From an uncultured Aquimarina sp. (GTDB lineage: Bacteria > Bacteroidota > Bacteroidia > Flavobacteriales > Flavobacteriaceae): a DNA stretch of 64,000 nt. Below, piece by piece: positions 36,627 to 45,053 of the stretch. Location of the stretch: the NCBI GenBank assembly GCA_947503835.1, contig CANNFM010000016.1:1-64000 (forward strand), written 5' to 3'. Both the position numbers and the translations under genes were made by a program. The notes under the pieces were generated by a model. It saw nothing but the letters and a program-made list of their open reading frames with translations, did no database searches and was not told the origin of the DNA. Each line of letters starts with the position of its first letter. The first letter of the stretch is position 1.

Positions 36627-37064
36627 TTATTGTGGCGTTTTTATTCCAATAAATAATACGGTTCCTTTATTATTTTTTAAAAGTAGAGAATCCTTTTTTG
36701 CAATTTTAACCTTAACTTCAGAAAGGGTCTTGAAAAACTCTTGTTCTAATGCTACCTTTTTTGGACAATGCATTTTAGAGGCCATAGCAAAACCTATAGA
36801 AATAGAGTCTTTTTCAGTGGTGTATTTGCAAGAAAATGTATTGCAACCAGAATAACCAGATATAGAACTACGCTCTTCATCAATAGTGATGTGAAGTTTT
36901 TCTTCAGAAACATTTTTTCCGTTAAGGAAATTTATAAAAAATTTATTTTTTTGTGTAGCCTGGGGTTTTACTTCCTCTTTTTCAGCAATCTGTTGACTTT
37001 TTTGCTTACAGGTGTTAGTATTAGCAAAGGTTAGAAAGAATAAGGTAAGGATTAAGTATTTCAT
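36627..37064 (-). CDS. META/HslJ-like domain protein
   Basis: Exported protein of 145 residues. N-terminal signal segment (LILTLFFLTFANTNTC) with a Cys at about residue 19 that could be lipidated, although the lipobox is poor. Residues about 45-140 carry META-domain features (SSISGYSGCNTFSCKY, ASKMHCPKKVALEQEFFKTL). Relatives are linked to envelope stress or heat shock, but the specific role is unknown. Confidence 0.8.
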   Translation of the reverse strand: MKYLILTLFFLTFANTNTCKQKSQQIAEKEEVKPQATQKNKFFINFLNGKNVSEEKLHITIDEERSSISGYSGCNTFSCKYTTEKDSISIGFAMASKMHCPKKVALEQEFFKTLSEVKVKIAKKDSLLLKNNKGTVLFIGIKTPQ

Positions 37065-37109
37065 GTGTATATCTTCTTTTTATGAATGAAAAGTAGGGTG
37101 TTAAAATAA

Positions 37110-37117
37110 CAAATTTA
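37110..37117 (-). promoter_or_regulatory. -7 element for the META-domain gene
   Basis: Reads TAAATTTG on the minus strand, about 45 bp before the start codon. Confidence 0.42.
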
Positions 37118-37201
37118 TCATAATCTGGGTTTTTAATGGTGAAAACATACTTTATAAAAGATTAAAATCTATTTTTATGGGGAATAAATAGATGCCAATT
37201 C

Positions 37202-37771
37202 ATGAAACCTGAAAGCAGAAAGCAAGAAATTATCAATGCAGCATCCATTCTTTTTAAAGAAAAAGGGTATAGTGCAGTAACTATGAGAGATTTAGCAAAA
37301 GCTATGGGGATTAAAGCTGCTAGTTTGTATAATCATATCCAATCAAAACAGGAGATTTTATCTACAATCATAATAGAATTGGCAGAAGAATTTACCACAG
37401 GAATGAACCGGATTGTAAACTCAAATGAGAATTCAATCCAAAAATTAGAAAAGATTATTGACCTTCATATTGATGTTACTTTACGAAATGCAGATGGGCT
37501 AGCTTCACTTAATAGTGATTGGATGCACCTTGAGGAAGAAAATCTTCAACATTTCGAAAAAATGCGCCACGATTATGAAGAGAATTTTAGAAATATAGTA
37601 CGAAATGGTGTTGATAAAGAAGAAATAAAACCATGTAACATTGAAATTATAGTTTTTTCTACGCTTTCTACTTTGAGAACACTTTACCTATGGTATCCTA
37701 AGCAAAAAGATATTGACGCAGCCATACTAAAACACGATATGGTGTCTGTATTGCTTAAAGGGGTGGTATAG
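37202..37771 (+). CDS. TetR/AcrR-family regulator, probable paa repressor
   Basis: Regulator of 189 residues. The N-terminal HTH spans about 10-55 (IINAASILFKEKGYSAVTMRDL, GIKAASLYNHIQSKQEIL), and a helical ligand-binding domain follows. It lies 102 bp before paaE on the same strand. TetR-type PaaR proteins of other bacteria repress paa genes and are released by phenylacetyl-CoA. The palindrome ACTAAC-N4-GTTAGT between this gene and paaE, and again before the E2 gene, is the likely operator. The role is inferred from position and family. Confidence 0.88.
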   Translation: MKPESRKQEIINAASILFKEKGYSAVTMRDLAKAMGIKAASLYNHIQSKQEILSTIIIELAEEFTTGMNRIVNSNENSIQKLEKIIDLHIDVTLRNADGLASLNSDWMHLEEENLQHFEKMRHDYEENFRNIVRNGVDKEEIKPCNIEIIVFSTLSTLRTLYLWYPKQKDIDAAILKHDMVSVLLKGVV

Positions 37772-37810
37772 GTGCTGTTCCTGATGTCATTAAAATTAAC
37801 AAACAATTAG

Positions 37811-37841
37811 TTGTGTATAAAACTAACAATCGTTAGTTTTG
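37811..37841 (+). promoter_or_regulatory. paaE promoter with TetR-type operator
   Basis: A perfect inverted repeat AAAACTAAC (37819-37827), AATC, GTTAGTTTT (37832-37840) lies between and over promoter elements: TTG at 37811-37813, 20-bp spacer, TAGTTTTG (TAnnTTTG) at 37834-37841. A repressor bound here would block polymerase. The core ACTAAC-N4-RTTAGT recurs before the E2 gene. Confidence 0.7.
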
Positions 37842-37870
37842 TTTAGCTATAACGTTATAGCTAAACAAAA
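37837..37870. promoter_or_regulatory. 34-bp perfect palindrome abutting paaE
   Basis: Two 17-bp arms with no loop, centre TAACGTTA (37850-37857). It overlaps the right operator half and ends 3 bp before the paaE ATG. The expected transcription start falls inside it, so it is more likely a DNA site, or a feature that tunes translation initiation, than a classical RNA hairpin. Confidence 0.8.
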
Positions 37871-37873
37871 CTT

Positions 37874-38947
37874 ATGACAGATTTTTATCCCATACAGGTT
37901 TCCGAAATCCATAAAGAAACTAAGGATTGTGCGTCTATCACTTTTGATATTCCAGAAGAGTTAAAAGACCATTTTTTGTATAAACAAGGGCAACATCTTA
38001 CCCTTAAGGCATCTGTTAATGGCGAAGAGGTAAGACGTTCTTATTCTCTTTGTTCAAGTCCTCTCGAAAGTAAATGGCAGGTAGCTATAAAGAGAATCAA
38101 TGGAGGAGTGTTTTCAAATTATGCAAACGACATATTAAAAGAAGGAGACGTTTTAGAATTGATGCCCCCTACGGGTAGTTTTTTTGTTGAAATAGACTCT
38201 TCTGTGGCTAAGAATTATGTTGTTTTTGCTGCAGGTAGTGGTATTACACCAATTTTATCTATTATAAAAACTCATTTAGCTTCAGAACCAAATAGTACTT
38301 TCAAGCTTTTTTATTTGAATCGAAACGCTAAATCAATTATCTTTAAAGAAGAGATAGAAGCGCTTAGGAACACTTATTTTGGTCGCTTAGAAATATTTTA
38401 TTTTTTAACTAAAGAACAACGAGATATTCCATTGCTTAACGGAAGGTTTACAAGTGAAAAAATAAAAGAGCTAACCGATAAAATAATTGATGTTACTAGT
38501 GTTGATGATTGTTTTATTTGCGGGCCCGAAGAAATGATATTTTTAATTAGAGATGAGCTGGTAAACTCAGGTTTGTCTGTCGATAAAATTCACTATGAAC
38601 TTTTCTTTTCTGGCGCTACAGAAGAAGATAAGAAAAGAGCGGCAGAAGCAATAGAGCATAAGTTTGAAGGAACCGAAGTAACCATTATCGATGGAGGAAA
38701 AGAATTTCACTTCGAAATGGATGATGATTATGATAATATTCTAGATGGAGCCTTAAGTGCGGGTGCAGATTTACCTTTCGCATGTAAAGGAGGGGTGTGT
38801 AGCACCTGCAAATGTAAAATTGTTGAAGGTGCAGTCGAAATGAAAATAAATTACGCATTAGAAGAAGACGAGGTGGCAAAAGGTTTAGTGCTTTCTTGTC
38901 AGGCCGTTCCAACAACCGAAAAGGTAGTTGTTGATTTTGATGTATAG
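37874..38947 (+). CDS. paaE: Phenylacetyl-CoA epoxidase reductase subunit PaaE
   Basis: Reductase of 357 residues that passes electrons from NADPH to the PaaAC di-iron centre. The FAD domain (RRSYSLCSSP) and NAD(P) domain (AAGSGITPILSIIKTHL, CGPEEMI) are followed by a plant-type 2Fe-2S ferredoxin domain. Its four cysteines are in FACKGGVCSTCKC and LSCQA. It is the first gene of the epoxidase set (order E-A-B-C-D, E displaced to the front compared with E. coli paaABCDE). The operator and palindrome lie directly upstream. Confidence 0.96.
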   Translation: MTDFYPIQVSEIHKETKDCASITFDIPEELKDHFLYKQGQHLTLKASVNGEEVRRSYSLCSSPLESKWQVAIKRINGGVFSNYANDILKEGDVLELMPPTGSFFVEIDSSVAKNYVVFAAGSGITPILSIIKTHLASEPNSTFKLFYLNRNAKSIIFKEEIEALRNTYFGRLEIFYFLTKEQRDIPLLNGRFTSEKIKELTDKIIDVTSVDDCFICGPEEMIFLIRDELVNSGLSVDKIHYELFFSGATEEDKKRAAEAIEHKFEGTEVTIIDGGKEFHFEMDDDYDNILDGALSAGADLPFACKGGVCSTCKCKIVEGAVEMKINYALEEDEVAKGLVLSCQAVPTTEKVVVDFDV

Positions 38948-38969
38948 TAGAAAATAAAAACCTTGCTGA

Positions 38970-39007
38970 CTCCCTTCTCCTTTTAGGAGAGGGGTTGGGG
39001 GTGAGGG
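38970..39007 (+). repeat. GC-rich hairpin repeat before paaA
   Basis: Copy 2: CTCCCTTCTCC, loop, GGAGAGGGG, then TTGGGGGTGAGGG. It ends 9 bp before the paaA ATG and probably supplies its ribosome-binding site. Confidence 0.88.
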
Positions 39008-39016
39008 ACAAATCCT

Positions 39017-39997
39017 ATGAGCGAAAAAGAAATAAAAAATTCTGAGGCTGAAGCTACTCGAAGCCTAGAGGAAATTTTCGAGCAGAGAATTGCTCGAGAC
39101 GAAAAGATTGAACCCAAAGATTGGATGCCAGAGAAGTATCGAAAAACACATATTCGACAAATTTCTCAACATGCACATTCAGAGATTGTGGGTATGTTGC
39201 CCGAAGGAAATTGGATCACTCGTGCACCTTCATTAAGAAGAAAAGTTGCCTTGCTTGCAAAAGTTCAGGATGAAGCTGGTCATGGATTGTATTTGTACAG
39301 TGCTTGTGAGACATTAGGTATTTCACGTAATGAATTGTATGAGCAGTTACATAGTGGTAAAGCAAAGTATTCGAGTATATTTAATTATCCAACAATTACC
39401 TGGGCAGATATGGGTGCTATCGGTTGGTTAGTAGATGGTGCAGCTATTATCAATCAGGTACCACTTTGTAGTACTTCATATGGACCGTATGCTCGGGCAA
39501 TGGTTCGTGTTTGTAAAGAAGAAAGCTTTCATCAGCGACAAGGATTTGAGATTATGATGAAACTTGCTAAGGGCAGCCCAGAGCAGAAAGAAATGGCTCA
39601 GGATGCTTTAAATAGGTGGTGGTGGCCTTCATTAATGATGTTAGGGCCTACAGATGCAGAATCTGTGCATACAGAACAATCTATGAAATGGAAATTGAAA
39701 CGAAAAACTAATGATGAACTACGTCAACAGTTTATAGATCAAACCGTTCCGCAGGCAGATTTAATCGGATTGACTATTCCAGATCCAGATTTAAAATGGA
39801 ATGAGGAGACCGGGCACTATGATTTTGGTGAAATTGATTGGGAAGAGTTTTGGCAAGTAGTAAAAGGTCATGGCCCGTGTAATAAAGAACGATTATCTGC
39901 TAGAGTGAATGCTTGGGAAGAAGGAGAATGGGTACGTGATGCAGCAATGGCATATGCCAAAAAACAAGAAGATAAGAAGCTTAAAAAAGCAATTTAA
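39017..39997 (+). CDS. paaA: Phenylacetyl-CoA epoxidase catalytic subunit PaaA
   Basis: Catalytic di-iron subunit of 326 residues that forms ring-1,2-epoxyphenylacetyl-CoA with O2. Iron ligands lie in the E...ExxH patterns: SEIVGMLPE, VQDEAGHGLYLY and CKEESFHQRQGFE. The family landmarks NRWWWPSLMMLGP and MKWKLKRKTNDELRQQF are present. Full length. Part of the E-A-B-C-D series. Confidence 0.97.
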   Translation: MSEKEIKNSEAEATRSLEEIFEQRIARDEKIEPKDWMPEKYRKTHIRQISQHAHSEIVGMLPEGNWITRAPSLRRKVALLAKVQDEAGHGLYLYSACETLGISRNELYEQLHSGKAKYSSIFNYPTITWADMGAIGWLVDGAAIINQVPLCSTSYGPYARAMVRVCKEESFHQRQGFEIMMKLAKGSPEQKEMAQDALNRWWWPSLMMLGPTDAESVHTEQSMKWKLKRKTNDELRQQFIDQTVPQADLIGLTIPDPDLKWNEETGHYDFGEIDWEEFWQVVKGHGPCNKERLSARVNAWEEGEWVRDAAMAYAKKQEDKKLKKAI

Positions 39998-40013
39998 ATA
40001 AATTCCTTGCTTA

Positions 40014-40051
40014 CTCCCTTCTCCCTTTGGGAGAGGGGCTGGGGGTGAGGG
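40014..40051 (+). repeat. GC-rich hairpin repeat before paaB
   Basis: Copy 3: CTCCCTTCTCCC, TTT, GGGAGAGGGG, then CTGGGGGTGAGGG, ending 9 bp before the paaB ATG. Confidence 0.88.
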
Positions 40052-40060
40052 CTAATAGAT

Positions 40061-40345
40061 ATGAAAAATAATTGGCCACTTTGGGAAGTGTTTGTAAGAA
40101 GTAAGAATGGATTAGAACATCGTCATTTTGGAAGCCTTCATGCTGCCGATGCAGAAATGGCATTAGAAAATGCCAGAGATGTGTATACGCGCAGAAACGA
40201 AGGTGTAAGTATATGGGTGGTAGCATCTAAAAACATTACAGCTTCTAACCCTGAAAATAATGGAGAATTGTTTGAGCCAGCTCAGGATAAAGTATATAGA
40301 CATCCTACGTTTTACAGTTTGCCAGATGAGGTAAAACATATGTGA
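40061..40345 (+). CDS. paaB: Phenylacetyl-CoA epoxidase subunit PaaB
   Basis: Small non-catalytic subunit of 94 residues that bridges PaaAC units. The family pattern WPLWEVFVRSKNGLEHRHFGSLHA and ADAEMALENARDVYTRRNEGVSIWVV is clear. Usual length. Confidence 0.96.
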   Translation: MKNNWPLWEVFVRSKNGLEHRHFGSLHAADAEMALENARDVYTRRNEGVSIWVVASKNITASNPENNGELFEPAQDKVYRHPTFYSLPDEVKHM

Positions 40346-40376
40346 CGAACCTTTGTGAGCCAGCCCTTGATGATTT

Positions 40377-40407
40377 GTCATCCTAGGGTAGGCTGGGATC
40401 CATTTTA
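40377..40407. repeat. Dispersed GTAGGCTGGGATCCA element
   Basis: GTCATCCTAG then GGTAGGCTGGGATCC and an A/T tail, in the paaB-paaC gap. Related copies lie at 46919 and 51440. This is the kind of short repeat found in many bacterial genomes. Confidence 0.7.
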
Positions 40408-40431
40408 AATAATGAAGTGAAGAACTTTACA

Positions 40432-41187
40432 ATGAAAAACGAAAATATAATACAATATATCTACGGGATAGCTGATAATGCGTTAATTCTTGGTCAACGT
40501 TTATCTGAGCTATGTGGTCATGGGCCTAGCCTCGAAACCGATATTGCCTTGACTAATATGGCACTGGATCTTTTGGGGCAAACACGAAGCTACTATCAAT
40601 ACGCCGCTCAACTTTCAGAAGATGGAAAAACCGAAGATGATATTGCTTTTCTAAGAATTGAAAGACAATATAAAAATGTTTTGTTAGTAGAGCAGCCAAA
40701 TAGACATTTTGGGTATGTAATCACAAGACAGTTTTTTTATGATGTATTTCACCTTTTGCTATTACAAGAATTACAAAATAGTAAAGATGAAACACTCTCT
40801 GCAATAGCAAAGAAAGCAATCAAAGAAGTGAGCTATCATCAAAGATTTTCTTCAGATTGGGTAAAGAGGCTTGGGGATGGTACCGAAGAAAGTCATCAAA
40901 AAGTTCAGGATGCTGTAGATGGTTTATGGGGGTTTACGGATGAGTTATTTCATATGACCGAAGACGATACACTGGCTTTCGAATCAGGAATTGGGGTTGA
41001 TGTCACAAAACTTAAAGAAACGTATTATAAAAGAGTAAGTGAAGTCCTTGAGGAAGCTACATTAACTATTCCCGAAACAAAATGGTTTCAAAAAGGAGGT
41101 AAACAAGGAATCCATAGTGAGCATATGGGATATTTACTTTCTGATTTGCAATACATGCAACGTACATATCCAAATATGAAATGGTAA
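40432..41187 (+). CDS. paaC: Phenylacetyl-CoA epoxidase structural subunit PaaC
   Basis: Ferritin-like partner of PaaA, 251 residues. Landmarks: YIYGIADNALILGQRLSELC, GPSLETDIALTNMALDLLGQ, LRIERQYKNVLLVEQPN and EVSYHQRFSSDW. A GTG 15 bp upstream is also in frame, but the ATG at 40432 gives the typical N-terminus. Confidence 0.96.
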   Translation: MKNENIIQYIYGIADNALILGQRLSELCGHGPSLETDIALTNMALDLLGQTRSYYQYAAQLSEDGKTEDDIAFLRIERQYKNVLLVEQPNRHFGYVITRQFFYDVFHLLLLQELQNSKDETLSAIAKKAIKEVSYHQRFSSDWVKRLGDGTEESHQKVQDAVDGLWGFTDELFHMTEDDTLAFESGIGVDVTKLKETYYKRVSEVLEEATLTIPETKWFQKGGKQGIHSEHMGYLLSDLQYMQRTYPNMKW

Positions 41188-41202
41188 AAAAATGACAAAT
41201 GT

Positions 41203-41281
41203 TGAATTTAGAATATTGAATAGCAAAGTGAAATAAAAACTTCATAATTCATTATTAAGTGTTCGATATTCGATATTTATT
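41203..41281. repeat. Degenerate heptamer array (paaC-paaD gap)
   Basis: 7-bp phased A/T-rich words such as TGAATTT, AGAATAT, TGAATAG and, further on, CATAATT, CATTATT, CGATATT, CGATATT, directly before the paaD ATG. Confidence 0.55.
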
Positions 41282-41785
41282 ATGACTGTAGAATTAGAGC
41301 AACATATCGACCCAAACCTAATTTCAGTTCTGGAAAAAATATCAGATCCTGAAATCCCTGTATTGTCCATTATGGATATGGGGGTGGTTCGTTCTGCTCA
41401 GGTAATAGATGATGTAGTTCAAATAAAAATTACTCCAACCTACAGTGGTTGCCCTGCTATGGATGTAATAGGAGAGGATATTATTGCAGCTTTTCAAGAA
41501 AAAAATATGAAAGCAAAAGTCGATCTGGTCTTATCCCCTGCATGGACCACAGATTGGATTACCTCGAGAGGCAGAAAAGCTTTAGAAGAATATGGAATAG
41601 CGGCACCATTAGAGGAAGAAGCTGATAAAGAAGCGTTGCTCGGAAATAAGAAAATAGTAAAATGTCCCCAATGTGCTTCAACAAATACAAAAATGATAAG
41701 TCAGTTTGGTTCTACTGCGTGCAAAGCAATGTTTCAATGTGAAGATTGCCTGGAACCTTTTGATTATTTCAAATGTTTAAAGTGA
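41282..41785 (+). CDS. paaD: Phenylacetate pathway Fe-S assembly-type protein PaaD
   Basis: Protein of 167 residues with a MIP18/DUF59 domain (ISDPEIPVLSIMDMGVVR, ITPTYSGCPAMDVI) and a C-terminal zinc-ribbon-like part with CPQCAS and CEDCLEPF. It is thought to help mature the epoxidase, probably its Fe-S or di-iron centre. The stop is followed after 1 bp by the VOC gene ATG, so the two are tightly coupled. Confidence 0.95.
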   Translation: MTVELEQHIDPNLISVLEKISDPEIPVLSIMDMGVVRSAQVIDDVVQIKITPTYSGCPAMDVIGEDIIAAFQEKNMKAKVDLVLSPAWTTDWITSRGRKALEEYGIAAPLEEEADKEALLGNKKIVKCPQCASTNTKMISQFGSTACKAMFQCEDCLEPFDYFKCLK

Positions 41786-41786
41786 T

Positions 41787-42152
41787 ATGTTAGGACTAAG
41801 AACAACAATATATAAAGTAAGTGATCTTGATAAAGCTAAGAAATGGTATGCTGAAGCTTTTGGTAGAAAACCTTATTTTGATGAGCCTTTTTATATAGGA
41901 TTCAATATTGGTGGATATGAACTGGGATTACTTCCAGAAGAAGCTAATGAAAACAAAAAATCAGATAGTGTACTTTCATATTGGGGTGTTGAAAATATAA
42001 ATTCAGAATATCAAAAATTATTGGATTTAGGAGCAACCGAACATGAAAAACCAACAAATGTTGGAGGTGAACTCATGGTAGCTTCAGTAAAATGCCCATG
42101 GAATAACATCATAGGAATCATTTATAACCCACATTTTAAACTAGAGAATTAA
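41787..42152 (+). CDS. VOC-family (glyoxalase-like) protein
   Basis: Protein of 121 residues with a vicinal-oxygen-chelate fold (LRTTIYKVSDLDKAKKWYAEAFG, FYIGFNIGGYELGLLPE, NNIIGIIYNPHF). It is not part of the standard paa set but is locked into the operon by 1- and 4-bp gaps. It may deal with a reactive by-product, which is inference. Substrate unknown. Confidence 0.88.
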   Translation: MLGLRTTIYKVSDLDKAKKWYAEAFGRKPYFDEPFYIGFNIGGYELGLLPEEANENKKSDSVLSYWGVENINSEYQKLLDLGATEHEKPTNVGGELMVASVKCPWNNIIGIIYNPHFKLEN

Positions 42153-42156
42153 AAAT

Positions 42157-42936
42157 ATGCCTTCAATTGAATTACAAATTGAGAATGGAGTAGCTAAAGT
42201 TACACTTAATCGTCCCGAAACTTTTAATAGTTTTAATAGAGAAATGGCGTTGTTATTGCAAAAAACATTAGATGATTGTAGTACTAATGATGAAGTAAGA
42301 GCCATAGTTCTTACAGGTAACGGAAAAGCATTTTGTGCAGGTCAGGATCTTAACGAGGTGACTTCGCCAGAATTGAATCCTGGTTTCAGAAAAATACTCG
42401 AAGAACACTATAATCCAATAATTGAAAGAATAAGAACGATCGAAAAACCTATTATTGCTGCTGTAAATGGTGTTGCAGCCGGAGCGGGAGCAAATATTGC
42501 TTTAGCTTGTGATATAGTGGTAGCAATTGATACGGCAAGTTTTATCCAGGCATTTAGTAAGATCGGGCTAATTCCTGATAGTGCAGGAACTTTCTTCTTG
42601 CCTCGGTTAATTGGCTTGCAAAAAGCTTCGGCTCTAATGATGTTAGGTGATAAAGTAAGTGCAAACGAAGCAGAACAATTAGGAATGCTTTATAAAGTAT
42701 TTTCTGCTGAAACTTTTGAAGAAGAAGTGGTTAAACTAGCATCGAAAATGGCTAAAATGCCAACAAAAGCTTTAGGGTTGACCAAGAGGTTGTTAAATCA
42801 ATCTATAGTAAATAACCTTGATCAGCAATTGGCTATAGAGTCTGATTTACAAATAGAAGCTGCAGAAAGCGAAGATTATTCAGAAGGTGTAAATGCATTT
42901 ATAGAAAAAAGAAAACCTGTATTTAAAGGCAAGTAA
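42157..42936 (+). CDS. paaG: Ring-epoxide isomerase / enoyl-CoA hydratase PaaG
   Basis: Crotonase-fold enzyme of 259 residues. Oxyanion-hole motifs are GKAFCAGQDL and VNGVAAGAGANIAL. The Asp of GLIPDSAGTFFLPRL marks the PaaG-type isomerases that turn the 1,2-epoxide into the oxepin-CoA. Full length and in step with its neighbours. Confidence 0.92.
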   Translation: MPSIELQIENGVAKVTLNRPETFNSFNREMALLLQKTLDDCSTNDEVRAIVLTGNGKAFCAGQDLNEVTSPELNPGFRKILEEHYNPIIERIRTIEKPIIAAVNGVAAGAGANIALACDIVVAIDTASFIQAFSKIGLIPDSAGTFFLPRLIGLQKASALMMLGDKVSANEAEQLGMLYKVFSAETFEEEVVKLASKMAKMPTKALGLTKRLLNQSIVNNLDQQLAIESDLQIEAAESEDYSEGVNAFIEKRKPVFKGK

Positions 42937-42938
42937 AA

Positions 42939-43000
42939 AGTACGATTTACGAAGTACGAATTCAGAAAAGAAAATCTAAAATCGTCAATCGTAATTCTTA
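42939..43000. repeat. Degenerate heptamer array (paaG-paaH gap)
   Basis: 7-bp phased units such as CGATTTA, CGAAGTA, CGAATTC, then the related AATCGTCAATCGTAATTC. Confidence 0.5.
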
Positions 43001-43010
43001 AATCAAAAAT

Positions 43011-44186
43011 ATGATTGTAGGAGTAATAGGATCAGGAACAATGGGAAGTGGTATTGCACAGGTTGCAGCTACTTCTGGTTGTAAAGTGAAGGTATTTGAT
43101 ACAAAACAGGATGCGCTAGATAAAAGCAAACACGCTTTAGAAAAAGTACTTTCTCGTTTAATTGAAAAAGGAAGAATCGATCAAGTTGAAAAAGATCGTA
43201 TCCAGAGTAATATTTCTTATGTTGATTCTTTAAAAGATTTAAAAGACACTAACCTTACTATTGAAGCGATTATCGAAGACTTGGATATCAAAAAGAAAGT
43301 ATTCTCAGAACTAGAAAACTATGTTTCAGAAGATACTATTATCGCATCCAATACCTCTTCATTATCTATAGCTTCTATAGCATCGTCTTTACAAAAACCC
43401 GAGCGTTGTATAGGGATTCATTTCTTCAACCCGGCTCCGTTAATGAAATTGGTAGAGGTGATCCCAGCGATACAAACCTCTGTCGATATAACGAACAAGG
43501 TGGTGGAGATTATTAAAGGTTGGAAAAAAGTAGTGGCATTAGCCAAAGACACGCCTGGTTTTATTGTCAATCGAGTTGCACGACCTTTTTACGGAGAATC
43601 ATTAAGGATTTATGAAGAAGGTATAGCAGATATAGTGACTATAGATTGGAGTTTGAAAACACTTGGCGGCTTTAGAATGGGCCCTTTTGAATTGATGGAT
43701 TTTATTGGTAATGACATCAATTATACAGTTACAGAAACCGTTTTTAATGCATTTTATTACGATCCGAGATATAAACCTTCATTTACACAAAAGAGATTAT
43801 CTGAAGCAGGGTATTTAGGAAGAAAATCTGGCAAAGGGTACTATGATTATAGTGATAATGTAGTAAAACAAGCTCCAAAAGAAGATGCAGCACTTGCAAG
43901 ATATATTTTTGATAGAGTATTGGTAATGTTGATTAATGAAGCTGCCGATGCACTATTCTGGAATATAGCTTCTGCAGAAGATATAGATAATGCCATGACC
44001 AAAGGAGTTAATTATCCTAAGGGACTATTAGCATGGGGCGATGAGAAAGGAATAGATTGGTGTGTAAATACATTAGATAAACTTTATGAGGAATATCACG
44101 AAGATCGATATAGATGTAGTCCGTTGTTGAGAAAAATGGAACGTGAGAATAAAAAATTCTTTAAGGAGTTGGTGAGTGATGAGTAA
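43011..44186 (+). CDS. paaH: 3-hydroxyacyl-CoA dehydrogenase PaaH
   Basis: NAD-dependent dehydrogenase of 391 residues. The Rossmann site is GVIGSGTMGSGIAQVAA. The catalytic His is in GIHFFNPAPLMKLVEV, and DTPGFIVNRVARPFYGE follows. Two helical C-terminal 3HCDH domains are present. In the pathway it oxidises the 3-hydroxyadipyl-CoA formed after ring opening. Confidence 0.94.
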   Translation: MIVGVIGSGTMGSGIAQVAATSGCKVKVFDTKQDALDKSKHALEKVLSRLIEKGRIDQVEKDRIQSNISYVDSLKDLKDTNLTIEAIIEDLDIKKKVFSELENYVSEDTIIASNTSSLSIASIASSLQKPERCIGIHFFNPAPLMKLVEVIPAIQTSVDITNKVVEIIKGWKKVVALAKDTPGFIVNRVARPFYGESLRIYEEGIADIVTIDWSLKTLGGFRMGPFELMDFIGNDINYTVTETVFNAFYYDPRYKPSFTQKRLSEAGYLGRKSGKGYYDYSDNVVKQAPKEDAALARYIFDRVLVMLINEAADALFWNIASAEDIDNAMTKGVNYPKGLLAWGDEKGIDWCVNTLDKLYEEYHEDRYRCSPLLRKMERENKKFFKELVSDE

Positions 44187-44230
44187 TTGAGAGTTGAGTT
44201 ATGAGTTATTAAAATATTTAAGAGTATAAA

Positions 44231-44608
44231 ATGAAAAGTAAATGCCATTTCAAATTTGAAGATTTGATGATTTATAACAAAGCTATGGACTTTGGAGAAT
44301 CGGTAAATAGTCAAATAAATACTTTTCCAAAAGAAGAAATGTATAAGCTGGCATCTCAATTTATAAAAGCAGCAGATTCAATGGCTCTCAATATTGCAGC
44401 AGGGTCTACAAGTTCGGATGCTCAGTTTAATAGATATTTACAAATGGCATGGGATAGTGCACATGAATGTATAGTTTGCAGTACAAAAGCCAGATTAAGA
44501 GGTTTTATTACAGAAGAACAGGACGAAAAAAATCGAGGAGATATAACCGAATTGTCTAAAATGATAACCTCTTTTAAAAGACATCTAATGTCAAAAATGA
44601 ATAGTTAA
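44231..44608 (+). CDS. Four-helix-bundle protein (S23/IVP-like)
   Basis: Protein of 125 residues of the four-helix-bundle family first known from 23S rRNA intervening sequences (FKFEDLMIYNKAMDF, LASQFIKAADSMALNIAAGS, RYLQMAWDSAHECIVCSTKA). Its TAA overlaps the paaI ATG by one base, so the two are translationally coupled. A second, diverged member sits 6 kb downstream in the same cluster. Function unknown. Confidence 0.87.
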   Translation: MKSKCHFKFEDLMIYNKAMDFGESVNSQINTFPKEEMYKLASQFIKAADSMALNIAAGSTSSDAQFNRYLQMAWDSAHECIVCSTKARLRGFITEEQDEKNRGDITELSKMITSFKRHLMSKMNS

Positions 44609-45036
44609 TGAACTCAAAATCTCACATACTCAAAGACTCACTAACCATTCCGCAAAAGATGCTGTCACAAGATGCCTTTAGCCAATGGTTAGGTATTGAG
44701 GTTCTAGAAGTTGAAAAAGGAAAATGTAAAGTAGGAATGACCGTTCGGAAAGAAATGTTGAATAGTATGGGTAAAGCACATGGAGGAATATCGTATAGCT
44801 TGGCAGATACAGCTTTTGGTTTTTCGGCTAACACACACGGTAAGTATGCTGTGTCTATTGAAACATCGATCAATCATATTGAAGCTTTAGAAGAAGGAGA
44901 TTACTTAACCGCAGAAGCCGTAACCGATATTGCCAAAACTAAAATTGGATTTAATATAGTCGAGGTGAAGCGTGGAGAACAAATCGTAGCATTATTTAAA
45001 GGTGTAGTATATCGAACTAATAAAGATTGGGAATAA
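44608..45036 (+). CDS. paaI: Hotdog thioesterase PaaI
   Basis: Acyl-CoA thioesterase of 142 residues that rescues CoA from dead-end phenylacetyl-type thioesters. The hotdog core is GMTVRKEMLNSMGKAHGG, YSLADTAFGFSAN and AVSIETSINHIEAL. It starts in overlap with the preceding four-helix-bundle gene. Confidence 0.94.
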   Translation: MNSKSHILKDSLTIPQKMLSQDAFSQWLGIEVLEVEKGKCKVGMTVRKEMLNSMGKAHGGISYSLADTAFGFSANTHGKYAVSIETSINHIEALEEGDYLTAEAVTDIAKTKIGFNIVEVKRGEQIVALFKGVVYRTNKDWE

Positions 45037-45053
45037 ATTCAAAAAATCAATAC

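Noticed and set aside
45027..45053. Upstream ATG for the paa-operon lipoprotein
   Set aside because: It overlaps paaI and would place nine polar residues before a clean lipoprotein signal.
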